Both the position numbers and the translations under genes were made by a program. Below the pieces are notes generated by a model, which was not told where the DNA came from, did no database searches, and saw only the letters and a program-made list of their open reading frames with translations. From an uncultured Muribaculaceae bacterium (GTDB lineage Bacteria; Bacteroidota; Bacteroidia; Bacteroidales; Muribaculaceae), in the NCBI GenBank assembly GCA_910586895.1, contig CAJUIW010000001.1, positions 62,001 through 126,000 of the forward strand: DNA of 64,000 nucleotides, in the 5' to 3' direction. This document shows positions 24,849-34,008 of the stretch, in pieces (within the stretch, counting starts at the first letter, position 1; each line of letters begins with the position of its first letter).

Positions 24849-26612
24849 ATGTTAAAGCGTTTTTTTGTTAGCTTTCTCGGCACAATGGCCGGAATATGGG
24901 TGTCAGCTCTTATCGGCGGACTGCTTCTATTGATTATAATTGGCGCGGCCGCAATGTCAGGTAAGGAATCACCGGCTCAGGTCAAGAAAGGTAGTGTTCT
25001 TACCATCTCTCTTTCAGGAGAAGTTGCTGACCGATACGAACCGGGGCCATTGTTAGAGCAGATATATGGAGGGATGCCTGATATAATACCTCTTAACACC
25101 CTTCTCACAGCTATCGACAAAGCTGCCGGCGATGACCGCATCAGCGGCATATATCTTGACTGTCAGGGAGCTTCGATGGGCATGGCTCAGGCAGAAACAC
25201 TGATAGAGGCTTTAGACCGGTTCAAGAAAAGCGGAAAATGGATTTATGCATATGCTGACAATTATACGCAGGGCAATTATTTCATAGCTACGGTAGGCGA
25301 CAGCCTTTTCATCAATCCCCAGGGAATGCTTGACGTTCATGGATTATCATCGACGACATTGTATTTCAAGGATATGCTTGACAAACTTGGCGTTAATGTA
25401 CAAGTAGTGAAGGTAGGTACATTCAAGAGTGCTGTTGAACCGTTTACTCTGACTGAGATGAGTGAGGCGAACAGACTGCAGCAAGAATATTTCCTCGGCA
25501 CAATGTGGCATAATATGTCATCTACCATAGCACGCAACCGTGGCGTTGACACCACTGCAGTAAACCGATGGGCCGACAGCTTCAGCTATACTGCTGATGC
25601 CGCCACATATCTCAAGGAGAAAATGGTGGATGGAATCAAATATCGTCATCAGATGGACGAACTCTTGGCAAAGGCCACTGGCAATGAGAAAGCCAACAAA
25701 CTTGAATATGATGACTACGTGACTGCGCCTTCATTCTCCGAAGGAAAGAAAAGCGCTAAAATAGCAGTATTGTACGCCGTAGGCGATATCACTGAGAATG
25801 GGTCCGATGGAATAGCATCCGAACGCCTCGTACCTGAAATAATAAAACTGTCAGAAAACAAGAACATAGACGGACTGATTCTCAGGGTCAACTCTCCCGG
25901 TGGAAGTGCTTTTGCTTCTGAACAGATCTGGGAAGCACTGCAACTGTTCAAGAAACGTACATCAAAGCCTTTCTACGTATCAATGGGCGACTATGCTGCA
26001 TCCGGAGGCTACTATATTTCATGTGGGGCCGACAAGATATATGCCGAGGCTCTCACCCTCACCGGCTCAATCGGTATTTTCGGTATGATACCTGACGCAT
26101 CAGGACTCCTGAAAGATAAAATCGGTATTAATACCACCACTGTTGAAACTAACAAGGGACAATTTCCCAACTTCTATTCAGCCATGTCTCCGGAACAGGC
26201 TGCTGCAATGCAGGCTTATGTCAACCGCGGATATGAAACATTTGTAAAACGATGTGCTGACGGCCGAAAAATGCCGGTGGATTCAATCAAAGCTATAGCG
26301 GAAGGTAGAGTATGGGATGGCGCCACAGCCTTGCGGCTGGGGCTCGTCGATCAGCTTGGAAGCCTATCGACAGTTATATCGGATATGGCTGCAGCTATCA
26401 ATAAAGAATCGGGCAATTCAGGATATATCGTTACCGAATATCCAAAAGTTAAGCTTGAATGGTACGATGAAATGATGAAGCTCAATTCACAGTTTGCCGA
26501 AGCTACATTAGTGCGTGAACTTGGTCCTGCTCTCCCATATTACAAAGCGCTCAAGAATATCCGTGAGATGCACCCGCTTCAGTGCCGTATTGACTTCATC
26601 GAAATCAAATAA
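24849..26612 (+). CDS. sppA: Signal peptide peptidase SppA (long form)
   Basis: 587-residue inner-membrane serine protease with an N-terminal anchor (about 10-35) and two tandem S49 domains. The dyad is present: Lys193 in GTFKSAVEPF in the first half and Ser385 in GDYAASGGYYIS in the second. It degrades leftover signal peptides. The ATG at 24849 fits the family N-terminus (MLKRFFVSFLGTMAGIW); an ATG at 24819 adds ten residues. It precedes lpxK by 32 bases, as in other Bacteroidetes. Confidence 0.94.
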   Translation: MLKRFFVSFLGTMAGIWVSALIGGLLLLIIIGAAAMSGKESPAQVKKGSVLTISLSGEVADRYEPGPLLEQIYGGMPDIIPLNTLLTAIDKAAGDDRISGIYLDCQGASMGMAQAETLIEALDRFKKSGKWIYAYADNYTQGNYFIATVGDSLFINPQGMLDVHGLSSTTLYFKDMLDKLGVNVQVVKVGTFKSAVEPFTLTEMSEANRLQQEYFLGTMWHNMSSTIARNRGVDTTAVNRWADSFSYTADAATYLKEKMVDGIKYRHQMDELLAKATGNEKANKLEYDDYVTAPSFSEGKKSAKIAVLYAVGDITENGSDGIASERLVPEIIKLSENKNIDGLILRVNSPGGSAFASEQIWEALQLFKKRTSKPFYVSMGDYAASGGYYISCGADKIYAEALTLTGSIGIFGMIPDASGLLKDKIGINTTTVETNKGQFPNFYSAMSPEQAAAMQAYVNRGYETFVKRCADGRKMPVDSIKAIAEGRVWDGATALRLGLVDQLGSLSTVISDMAAAINKESGNSGYIVTEYPKVKLEWYDEMMKLNSQFAEATLVRELGPALPYYKALKNIREMHPLQCRIDFIEIK

Positions 26613-26644
26613 GATCCTAAGTATAAGCTAAGCTCCTTTCCGGA

Positions 26645-27751
26645 ATGGCCAAACGAAGCAAAATATTATCATTGCTCCTTCTCTATCCCATATCGGTAGT
26701 CTACGGATGGGTAATGGCGCTTCGTAACTGGATGTTTGAGCAGAATATACTCAAGCAGCATGAATTTGACATACCTATTATATCAGTAGGTAATATTTCG
26801 ATGGGGGGCACCGGTAAAACGCCACACACCGAGTATATAGTTAATATGCTAAAGAGCAGGTACAACCTTGGTGTTCTGAGTCGTGGATATAAGCGCAAGA
26901 CTAAGGGTTTCGTGCTTGCTACACGCAACTCACATGTGGATGACATCGGTGATGAGCCATATCAGATCTATCATAAATTCCGCAAGGAGGGGGTCATGAT
27001 GGCTGTATGTGAAAACCGAGTGAACGGCATTGAGCAGATGAGGGAGATTAATCCAGATATGAATCTCGTGGTGCTCGATGATGCGTTCCAACATCGCCAT
27101 GTTAAACCGGCAGCGTCAATAGTACTGATGGAATGGAATCGCCCGGCATTTCAGGATTCGCTGTTACCCTATGGCCGCTTACGTGAACCTATGTCAGCGC
27201 TTAATCGTGCGGATATAGTGATCGTCACGAAGTGTCCTGACGATATCAAGCCGGTGGAATGCCGTCTGTTTCGTGAACGGCTCGAACTCTTCCCTTACCA
27301 GAAGCTGCTGTTCTCCCGCTTCATATATGACAACCTGAAGCCACTTTTCCCGCATGAAACGCCGGCACCTCAAGCAATCGCGCTTGACGATCTGACCAGA
27401 GAAGATACGATACTGGTAGTCTGCGGGATTGCAAATCCTCGTCCGTTTGTGAAATATCTGCGGACATATAATGCAAAAATTAAAATCAAGAGATATGCTG
27501 ACCACCATCATTTCACACATGCTGATATGGAAGCTATCCTTCTGAAATATAATGCTATGAAGGGGACACGGCGCATAGTCATCACCACTGAAAAGGATGG
27601 TGTGCGTCTTGTCAACAACCCTTATTTTCCCCATCGATTGCGCCAGTATACTTATTATCTTCCCATCAAGGTAGGCTTTACGGAATTCAGCGACTGCACA
27701 CTGGAGGATGCCATTGACGGGGTGATCCGCAATAACCGATTCCTGAAATAA
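26645..27751 (+). CDS. lpxK: Tetraacyldisaccharide 4'-kinase
   Basis: 368-residue membrane-associated kinase that adds the 4'-phosphate to lipid A precursor. The P-loop is ISVGNISMGGTGKTPHTEY (about 40-58), followed by LSRGYKRKTKGF and the Walker B-like VVLDDAFQHRHV. ADHHHFTHADME near residue 290 is a family mark. The start MAKRSKILSLLLLYPISVVYG matches the short hydrophobic N-terminus of LpxK. It lies between sppA and punA. Confidence 0.95.
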   Translation: MAKRSKILSLLLLYPISVVYGWVMALRNWMFEQNILKQHEFDIPIISVGNISMGGTGKTPHTEYIVNMLKSRYNLGVLSRGYKRKTKGFVLATRNSHVDDIGDEPYQIYHKFRKEGVMMAVCENRVNGIEQMREINPDMNLVVLDDAFQHRHVKPAASIVLMEWNRPAFQDSLLPYGRLREPMSALNRADIVIVTKCPDDIKPVECRLFRERLELFPYQKLLFSRFIYDNLKPLFPHETPAPQAIALDDLTREDTILVVCGIANPRPFVKYLRTYNAKIKIKRYADHHHFTHADMEAILLKYNAMKGTRRIVITTEKDGVRLVNNPYFPHRLRQYTYYLPIKVGFTEFSDCTLEDAIDGVIRNNRFLK

Positions 27752-27812
27752 TATTTGCCAGCAGCAACTTTATATAACCAGATTTGTTTCACACATAAAC
27801 CATAATTCAATC

Positions 27813-28628
27813 ATGATAGAAAAAATAGAACAAACAGCCGAATATATCCGCACTCGTGTAGCATCACTTCCGGATACTGCAATTATTCTTGGCACAGGCC
27901 TTGGAGCTTTGGTAGACCATATCGAAGACAAACAGTTCATACCTTATTCTGAGATACCGAATTTCCCTGTTTCAACAGTCGAGGGTCATAGTGGCAACCT
28001 TATTTTCGGTCGCCTTGGCTCAAAACCGGTAATGGCTATGCAGGGACGCTTCCACTACTATGAAGGATATGACATGAAGGAAGTGACCTTCCCGGTACGC
28101 GTCATGAAAGCTCTTGGAATAAAGACACTGTTTGTATCAAATGCTGCCGGAGGCATGAACAAGGAGTTTCAGGTCGGCGACATAATGATAATCACTGACC
28201 ACATAAATCTCTTCCCGGAAAATCCACTGCGCGGCAAGAACGACCCGCGTCTCGGCACCCGCTTCCCGGCCATGACTGAAGCTTACAGCCATAAACTGAT
28301 AGCCTTGGCGGATGAAATAGCAGCTGAAAAAAACATACGTGTCATGCACGGTGTATATGTAGGCGTAACAGGTCCTACATTTGAGACGCCCGCTGAGTAC
28401 GAAGCATACCGCATAATGGGTGGCGATGCTGTAGGTATGTCAACCGTGCCGGAAGTAATAGTGGCTAATCACGCCGGAATCACAGTATTCGGTGTATCAG
28501 TGATCACTGACTTAGGCGGCAAGGATGTCACTGAGGTACCCACGCATGAAGAGGTTCAGAAAGCCGCTCAGGCTGCCCAGCCTAAAATGATGGAAATAAT
28601 GCGTGAACTTGTTGCTCGCGCTGAGTAA
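27813..28628 (+). CDS. punA: Purine-nucleoside phosphorylase (trimeric type)
   Basis: 271-residue trimeric PNP for purine salvage. Phosphate-site motifs are ILGTGLGALV (about 26-35) and VEGHSGNLIFG, with MQGRFHYYEGY, SNAAGGM, and the base-site GVTGPTFETPAEYEAYR. The residue matching the purine-6-oxo-binding Asn of mammalian PNP (SLITN) is Asp here (SVITDLG), the residue seen in methylthioadenosine phosphorylases, so specificity deserves a check. 61 bases after lpxK. Confidence 0.9.
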   Translation: MIEKIEQTAEYIRTRVASLPDTAIILGTGLGALVDHIEDKQFIPYSEIPNFPVSTVEGHSGNLIFGRLGSKPVMAMQGRFHYYEGYDMKEVTFPVRVMKALGIKTLFVSNAAGGMNKEFQVGDIMIITDHINLFPENPLRGKNDPRLGTRFPAMTEAYSHKLIALADEIAAEKNIRVMHGVYVGVTGPTFETPAEYEAYRIMGGDAVGMSTVPEVIVANHAGITVFGVSVITDLGGKDVTEVPTHEEVQKAAQAAQPKMMEIMRELVARAE

Positions 28629-28639
28629 ATCCATACAGT

Positions 28640-29671
28640 ATGGAACAGACAGAAATATCAAAAATAGGCGAGTTTGGCCTTATTGACCGTATCACTGCTG
28701 GCATTGAGCATGTCAATGCCAGCACTGTGAAGGGGGTAGGCGATGACGCCGCAGAACTCTCATACCCCGACACAGAGGTTCTGGTAAGCTCAGATCTACT
28801 TCTTGAGGGGGTCCACTTTGATCTGACATATGTACCCTTGAAACATCTTGGATACAAAGCTGCTGTAGTTAATTTTTCCGATATATGTGCCATGAACGGT
28901 ACTCCCAGGCAAATTACAGTTTCACTGGGTATTTCGAAGCGTTTCACGGTCGAACATATCGAAGCTCTGTATGCCGGAATCAGGTTGGCATGTGAGATAT
29001 ATGGTGTTGACCTCGTAGGAGGCGACACTACCGCTTCACGTCAGGGACTCGTGATCAGCATAACATGTATCGGAGATGCCCCCAAAGGAAAAGTGGTATA
29101 TCGCGACGGTGCTAAGGATACCGATCTAATATGCGTGTCAGGCGACCTCGGTTCAGCCTATATGGGTCTGCAGCTTCTTGAACGGGAAAAAATAGCATCC
29201 GCAGGAAGCAAAGAATTTATTCCTAAATTTGAAGGAAAAGAATACCTTGTAGAGCGTCAGCTGAAACCTGAAGCCCGTAAAGATATAGTCAGAGAACTTG
29301 CCGATGCCGGAATTCAGCCCACTTCAATGATGGATATCAGCGACGGACTGTCGTCCGAGCTCCTCCATATCTGCAAGGCAAGCCATTGCGGATGCCGCAT
29401 ATACGAGGACCGTATCCCAATTGACTACCAGACAGCAGTAATGGCAGAGGAACTTGGAATGAATCTGGTGACAGCAGCCCTTAATGGAGGTGAGGACTAT
29501 GAACTACTATTCACAGTACCGCTGCACGCACATGACGAAATCACCAAGCTAAAGGGTATAAAAGTCATAGGCCATATTACTAAGGAGGATTTAGGGTGTG
29601 CCATGATAACCCGTGATGGAGCTGAGATGCCATTACGTGCCCAAGGCTTCAACCACATGTCCGAAGAATAA
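28640..29671 (+). CDS. thiL: Thiamine-monophosphate kinase
   Basis: 343-residue enzyme of the PurM/AIR-synthase fold that phosphorylates thiamine monophosphate. Motifs: GVGDDAAEL (about 33-41), SSDLLLEGVHFDLTYVPLKH, FSDICAMNGTP, DLVGGDTTAS and MDISDGLSSELLHI, with NGGEDYELLFTVP near the end. Spaced 11 bases after punA, so probably the same transcript. Confidence 0.95.
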   Translation: MEQTEISKIGEFGLIDRITAGIEHVNASTVKGVGDDAAELSYPDTEVLVSSDLLLEGVHFDLTYVPLKHLGYKAAVVNFSDICAMNGTPRQITVSLGISKRFTVEHIEALYAGIRLACEIYGVDLVGGDTTASRQGLVISITCIGDAPKGKVVYRDGAKDTDLICVSGDLGSAYMGLQLLEREKIASAGSKEFIPKFEGKEYLVERQLKPEARKDIVRELADAGIQPTSMMDISDGLSSELLHICKASHCGCRIYEDRIPIDYQTAVMAEELGMNLVTAALNGGEDYELLFTVPLHAHDEITKLKGIKVIGHITKEDLGCAMITRDGAEMPLRAQGFNHMSEE

Positions 29672-29696
29672 TAGTGCATAAACGGAAAATTTATCG

Positions 29697-29704
29697 TAAA
29701 TTTG
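29697..29704 (+). promoter_or_regulatory. -7 promoter box of nusB
   Basis: TAAATTTG (29697-29704) fits the -7 consensus. The nusB ATG is 55 bases downstream. No convincing -33 box. Confidence 0.5.
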
Positions 29705-29759
29705 CAGCCGGAAAAAATTCAGATGTTTCTACTGACATATAAATAACTAATTCAAGGTC

Positions 29760-31190
29760 ATGATAAATCGCGTATTGATTAGAATAAAGGTTGTACAGAT
29801 GCTGTATTCATACCTGCTCACTCGTAGTGAATTTCGTATTATAGAAATGCCTGAAAATCCTTCGCGCGACAAGAAATACGCATTCAAGCTTTACCATGAC
29901 TTGCTGATGTTTCTTCCCCAGCTTGCTGGCCAGCGCATTCAGACTGCAGAGGCAGTTGTTCCTGCCGCCGGCATAGAAGAGAACCGCTATCTGTTCAACA
30001 ACCGCATGATACGCGCATTGATGGCAGATGATACGGTGCGGAGCATCATGTTTAAGGAGGGCGCCCGTATGCACCAGTACAGCAAGGTCCTCCCCATGAT
30101 TTACGATGCGCTTGTAAAATCATCAGCTTACCGTTCATATATCCGTCTGAAAAACCGCGAGGTAAAAGAGGATGTAGAGCTGTGGGAAGCTATTGTGGCA
30201 TCAATTATAGCCAAAAGCCCGGAATTTCTGGCTACCGCAAGAAAAGATGAGGACTTTACCCATGCAGGATTTGAATTAGGAATCAACTTGCTCAGGGAAA
30301 CAATGGAAAGTTTCAGTGACAACCGTACCCGTCTGATTGACGCACGTAAATCACTGACCCGCTCACTTGACAAAGCTTACGAGCTGTATCACGCAATGCT
30401 TCTGCTATGTGTGGAACTTACACGTCTGCAGGAACAGAAGCTTGATGCCGCACGTCATAAGCATCTTCCGTCACCCGAAGATCTCAATCCCAATACACGC
30501 TTCATAGACAATCGCCTTCCAAAGCTATTGGAGAATTGTGAGGATATGAAAGAGTATATTAAGGAAAATCCCATTTCATGGAATGACAATCCCGGATTGC
30601 TGCGCCGTCTGCTTGACCGCATAACCGAATCCGACATATATGCTGAATATATGGCTCTTGAGGAAACAGATCTTAAAGCGGACTGTGATTTCTGGCGTTC
30701 GGTTTACAAGAATATAATATTCCCGAGCGATGATCTGGCAGAAGCACTTGAATCCATGTCAGTGTTCTGGAACGATGACCTTACCATAATGGATAGCTTC
30801 GTACTGAAAACCATACGTAAGATATCAACAGACGGTGAAGCAGCCCCGGTGCATCTTCTGCCGAAGTACAAAGATGAGGAAGATGCCCGATTCGGTGCAG
30901 ACCTGTTCAGCCGCGCCATTGAAAACCGGGAGAAGTACCGTGCTCTGATTGACAAGTTCATTGACGGAACACAGTGGGACTCAGAGCGTCTGGCATTTAT
31001 GGATATAGTGATAATGATCGCAGCTATCACTGAGCTGTTGGGCTATCCTTCGATACCGGTGCCTGTGACACTGAATGAATATATCGAGATTGCAAATTGT
31101 TACAGCACTAATAAAAGCGGACAGTTTATCAATGGCATTCTGTCGTCAGTCATAAATTATCTGAAAACAGAAGGCGAACTGGTGAAATAA
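29760..31190 (+). CDS. nusB: NusB-family transcription antitermination factor with duplicated N-terminal module
   Basis: 476 residues, far longer than E. coli NusB (about 140) and longer than the roughly 300 I recall for Bacteroidetes NusB. The C-terminus (about 370-470) is the RNA-binding NusB domain (MDIVIMIAAITELLGYPSIP, LNEYIEIANCYSTNKSGQFI). The front part contains two similar helical modules, about 37-190 and 199-358: DKKYAFKLYHDLLMF matches SLDKAYELYHAMLLL, NRYLFNNRMIRALMADD matches NTRFIDNRLPKLLENCE, and SAYRSYIRLKNREVKEDVEL matches DIYAEYMALEETDLKADCDF. Followed by yajC, the usual phylum order. Confidence 0.88.
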   Translation: MINRVLIRIKVVQMLYSYLLTRSEFRIIEMPENPSRDKKYAFKLYHDLLMFLPQLAGQRIQTAEAVVPAAGIEENRYLFNNRMIRALMADDTVRSIMFKEGARMHQYSKVLPMIYDALVKSSAYRSYIRLKNREVKEDVELWEAIVASIIAKSPEFLATARKDEDFTHAGFELGINLLRETMESFSDNRTRLIDARKSLTRSLDKAYELYHAMLLLCVELTRLQEQKLDAARHKHLPSPEDLNPNTRFIDNRLPKLLENCEDMKEYIKENPISWNDNPGLLRRLLDRITESDIYAEYMALEETDLKADCDFWRSVYKNIIFPSDDLAEALESMSVFWNDDLTIMDSFVLKTIRKISTDGEAAPVHLLPKYKDEEDARFGADLFSRAIENREKYRALIDKFIDGTQWDSERLAFMDIVIMIAAITELLGYPSIPVPVTLNEYIEIANCYSTNKSGQFINGILSSVINYLKTEGELVK

Positions 31191-31203
31191 CAAATATTTA
31201 TAT

Positions 31204-31211
31204 TATATTTG
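31204..31211 (+). promoter_or_regulatory. -7 promoter box of yajC
   Basis: TATATTTG (31204-31211) fits the consensus and lies 29 bases before the yajC ATG, giving yajC possible expression of its own downstream of nusB. Confidence 0.5.
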
Positions 31212-31240
31212 CATACAACATTTTATAAAAACTATTGATT

Positions 31241-31570
31241 ATGATTAATTCACTTATAATGCTTCAGGCAGCTGACCAGTCAGGAATCATGAATATCGGG
31301 ATGATTATCCTTTTGGTTGTGATATTCTACTTCTTCATGATTCGCCCGCAGCAGAAGAAACAGAAAGAGATAAAGAAATTCCGTGAAAGCATTGCTCCCG
31401 GCGACCGCATTGTGACTGCCGGCGGTATATACGGCAAAGTAAAGAAAGTAAAGGAAACCACATTCGTTATTGAGGTATCAAACAATGTGGATATAACCAT
31501 TGACCGCGGGTCAGTATATCCTTCGGCCGAAGAAGCTCAGAAAGATGCTGAATCAGCTGAAAAGAAATAA
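31241..31570 (+). CDS. yajC: Preprotein translocase subunit YajC
   Basis: 109-residue single-span protein of the SecDF-YajC complex. Membrane span at about 18-34 (NIGMIILLVVIFYFFMIRPQ), then the typical RPQQKKQKEIKKFRESI and DRIVTAGGIYGKVKKVKE segments. The ATG at 31241 is preferred over a TTG at 31235. The C-terminal tail is acidic. Sits between nusB and the YbbR gene. Confidence 0.95.
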   Translation: MINSLIMLQAADQSGIMNIGMIILLVVIFYFFMIRPQQKKQKEIKKFRESIAPGDRIVTAGGIYGKVKKVKETTFVIEVSNNVDITIDRGSVYPSAEEAQKDAESAEKK

Positions 31571-31591
31571 TATAATTCAACAATCATAACC

Positions 31592-31629
31592 ATTCGTCTT
31601 CGGAGCATAATAATGCTCCGGAGGCGAAT
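31592..31629 (+). other. Strong stem-loop between yajC and the YbbR gene
   Basis: A 17-bp stem with two G-T pairs (31592-31608 with 31613-31629) and an AATA loop. It ends 17 bases before the YbbR ATG and lacks a good T run, so it may be an attenuator or mRNA-stabilising element rather than a clean terminator. Confidence 0.6.
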
Positions 31630-31646
31630 TGATATTTTACACTGAT

Positions 31647-32636
31647 ATGGCCTCCAATATAAGCAGACAGGTGATTAGAGCTCGTGCCGCACTCCGGCGT
31701 GCTCTGAAATCGACAAAAGGTAAGAATGTTCTTTTGTATCTTCTGTTTGTATGTGTGGCATTCGTATTCTGGGTATTCCTTTCACTTGACACAGAGATTC
31801 AGCGTGATTTCGAGATACCCGTGGAAGTTGAGAACATACCTGACAGTGTTATAACGATAGGAGATATCCCTGCACAGTTCAATGTTGTGGTACAAGCCAA
31901 AGGCTCTCAGCTGCTGTCGTACATGTGGGGTAAAATACCGGTCATGAAAATAAAATTCATGGAAAGCGCCAGCGGTAAAGCTGTTTTCTCCATGAACAAA
32001 TCAAAGCTCGAAGCCCGCATGAGAGATTACTTCGGACAGGGGGTACAGATACTTTCGGTACGTCCTGACTCCTTGAAGTTTGCCTATACAACGTCTCCCG
32101 GCCGGAAACTCCCCATTAAGCTCCGGACTGATATTACACCAAATCTGCAGTGTATCATAAGTGGACCTATCAGATGCTCCAATGACTCTGTAATGGTCTA
32201 TTCATCCGGCGATTTTCCTCGTGACCTGCATGAAATATACTCTGACAATATTGTCCTTTCGGACATTAAGGATACCACAGTAGTAACCGTCGATCTGGAA
32301 CATCCGGCCGGAATACGCATTATTCCGGACAAGATCACAGTATCAGTCCCGGTTGAACCGCTTATCATGAAGCGCAGAAAAATCCAGGTTGAGATACGTA
32401 ATGTACCGGAGGATATGGGTATGATAACCTTCCCGTCATCAGTGGAGGTAAGTTACCTGATTCCTATGAGCCGCTATCAGGAAGAGCTTCCAATCAAGGC
32501 TTATGCTGATTTTGAGAGCGTACGCCAAGGTATGCAGAAGGTTAAAGTGAATCTCGGTTCTGTACCTCAGTCATGCCGTAGTATCTCAGTCATGCCTGAC
32601 AGTGTAGAATTTATCATAGAGAAATCCCGTCAATAA
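31647..32636 (+). CDS. YbbR-like / CdaR-family protein
   Basis: 329 residues with one N-terminal membrane span (about 28-44, VLLYLLFVCVAFVFWVFLSL) and an extracytoplasmic region of YbbR-like beta repeats (for example FEIPVEVENIPDSVITIGDI, ITVSVPVEPLIMKRRKIQVE). In Firmicutes CdaR regulates the c-di-AMP synthase CdaA. No cdaA is in this window, so that role is not shown here. ATG at 31647; a TTG at 31629 adds six residues. Followed 8 bases later by coaE. Confidence 0.83.
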   Translation: MASNISRQVIRARAALRRALKSTKGKNVLLYLLFVCVAFVFWVFLSLDTEIQRDFEIPVEVENIPDSVITIGDIPAQFNVVVQAKGSQLLSYMWGKIPVMKIKFMESASGKAVFSMNKSKLEARMRDYFGQGVQILSVRPDSLKFAYTTSPGRKLPIKLRTDITPNLQCIISGPIRCSNDSVMVYSSGDFPRDLHEIYSDNIVLSDIKDTTVVTVDLEHPAGIRIIPDKITVSVPVEPLIMKRRKIQVEIRNVPEDMGMITFPSSVEVSYLIPMSRYQEELPIKAYADFESVRQGMQKVKVNLGSVPQSCRSISVMPDSVEFIIEKSRQ

Positions 32637-32644
32637 CCCTCTTT

Positions 32645-33274
32645 ATGACTCCAAAAAGAAAACGACATATAGCCATATCCGGAGGTATCGGAAGCGGGAA
32701 GAGCGTAGTATGCAGGATTCTAACTGCCATGGGGATGCCTGTATATGACTGCGATTGCCGTGCAAAAAATCTGATGGACAGTAGCTTGGCAATCAAAAAT
32801 CGCATAGCATCTGAAATTTGTCGGGAAGCCATTGACGCCGATGGAAATATTGACCGGGCAGCATTAGCCAACAAGGTATTCAATGACCGCTGTGCCCTTT
32901 CCGCCCTGAATTCGATAGTCCACCAAGCAGTAAAGGATGATTATCTTTCCTGGCGTAACGATGAAGCATTTCCTGACTGTGTATTTATAGAAACCGCAAT
33001 ATTATATCAAAGCGGGATTGACCAACTGGTTGACGAGGTTTGGGAAGTGACAGCGCCTGTTGACGTAAGAGTGCGGAGAGTCATGTCCCGCAACAATATT
33101 ACAGAAGCGGAAGTGCTGAAAAGGATAAAATCGCAGGATTCATATATCCCGGAGTCTATGCACGGCTGTGTGAGAAAAATTATAAATGACGGGACCGTCC
33201 CTGTACTACCTCAGATAGAAGATAGCTTGAATTCATCTGCATCAGCCCAAGGTCTGAACCGGACGCGGTCATGA
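32645..33274 (+). CDS. coaE: Dephospho-CoA kinase
   Basis: 209-residue P-loop kinase for the last step of CoA synthesis. P-loop AISGGIGSGKSVVCRIL (about 10-26), then MPVYDCDCRAKNLMD and a lid-like VRRVMSRNNITEAEVLKRI. The family core ends near VPVLPQIEDSL, after which about 15 residues read into DNA antisense to the convergent nitrilase gene, a 64-base overlap. This tail looks like read-through from loss of an earlier stop. Confidence 0.92.
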   Translation: MTPKRKRHIAISGGIGSGKSVVCRILTAMGMPVYDCDCRAKNLMDSSLAIKNRIASEICREAIDADGNIDRAALANKVFNDRCALSALNSIVHQAVKDDYLSWRNDEAFPDCVFIETAILYQSGIDQLVDEVWEVTAPVDVRVRRVMSRNNITEAEVLKRIKSQDSYIPESMHGCVRKIINDGTVPVLPQIEDSLNSSASAQGLNRTRS

Positions 33275-34008
33275 TTGATTCTATCCGCTTCAAGGACGGC
33301 ATAGATAATTCCGCTATCATCGGCTTTTGAAATGGTTTTGCCCCAATGGTCAAGCACAATAGAGCTCTCCATCGGATAACGTCCATACACATCCTCACCC
33401 GTCCGGTTGCATCCAAGGATATACGATTGATTTTCTATGGCACGCGCTGTAAGCAGCGTACGCCATGCAAATTCGCGTGCTTCAGGCCAATTGGCAGGGA
33501 CAATCAGCGCATCGTACGCCAAATTCTTATTACGTAGCCATACGGGAAAGCGGATATCATAGCAAATAGCCATGCGTAGTTTCCATGTACGGAAGTCTAC
33601 CACTGGCGATATACCGTTACCTCCGGTCATTATTCTGGACTCGCCGCCGGCACTGAACAAATGATACTTATCATACGTGACAAGTTCCTTCCCGGGGAGG
33701 ACAAAGAAACCACGGTTATATAGCTTTCCATCCTCAATCACAGCGACACTACCACAGATTCCCATGTCCAGTCTATCGCTCAGCTCCTTCAGACGCACAA
33801 ACAGATCATCCGGAGTATTTTCAACCGCCTGACTCATCTTACTTGCGTCAGCAAAAAAAGATGTTGTGAACATCTCCGGCAGTATCGCCAAATCGGTATC
33901 CGGGTCAACGTTTCGGAGCATATCAAAGGCGAGCCGAATATTTGCATCCGGCTCACCATTTATAATATTGAGGGGCAATAATGCCACTTTAAGATTACGT
34001 TCAGGCAT
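33211..34008 (-). CDS. Nitrilase-family amidohydrolase (omega-amidase-like)
   Basis: 265-residue cytosolic C-N hydrolase. The Glu-Lys-Cys triad is visible: Glu in LAILPEMFTTSFF, Lys in VTYDKYHLFSAGGES, and Cys in MAICYDIRFPVWLRN. The sequence most resembles the YafV/Nit2 omega-amidase branch, which clears alpha-ketoglutaramate or similar omega-amides. It abuts the acyltransferase gene and overlaps coaE on the other strand. Confidence 0.88.
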   Translation of the reverse strand: MPERNLKVALLPLNIINGEPDANIRLAFDMLRNVDPDTDLAILPEMFTTSFFADASKMSQAVENTPDDLFVRLKELSDRLDMGICGSVAVIEDGKLYNRGFFVLPGKELVTYDKYHLFSAGGESRIMTGGNGISPVVDFRTWKLRMAICYDIRFPVWLRNKNLAYDALIVPANWPEAREFAWRTLLTARAIENQSYILGCNRTGEDVYGRYPMESSIVLDHWGKTISKADDSGIIYAVLEADRINHDRVRFRPWADADEFKLSSI

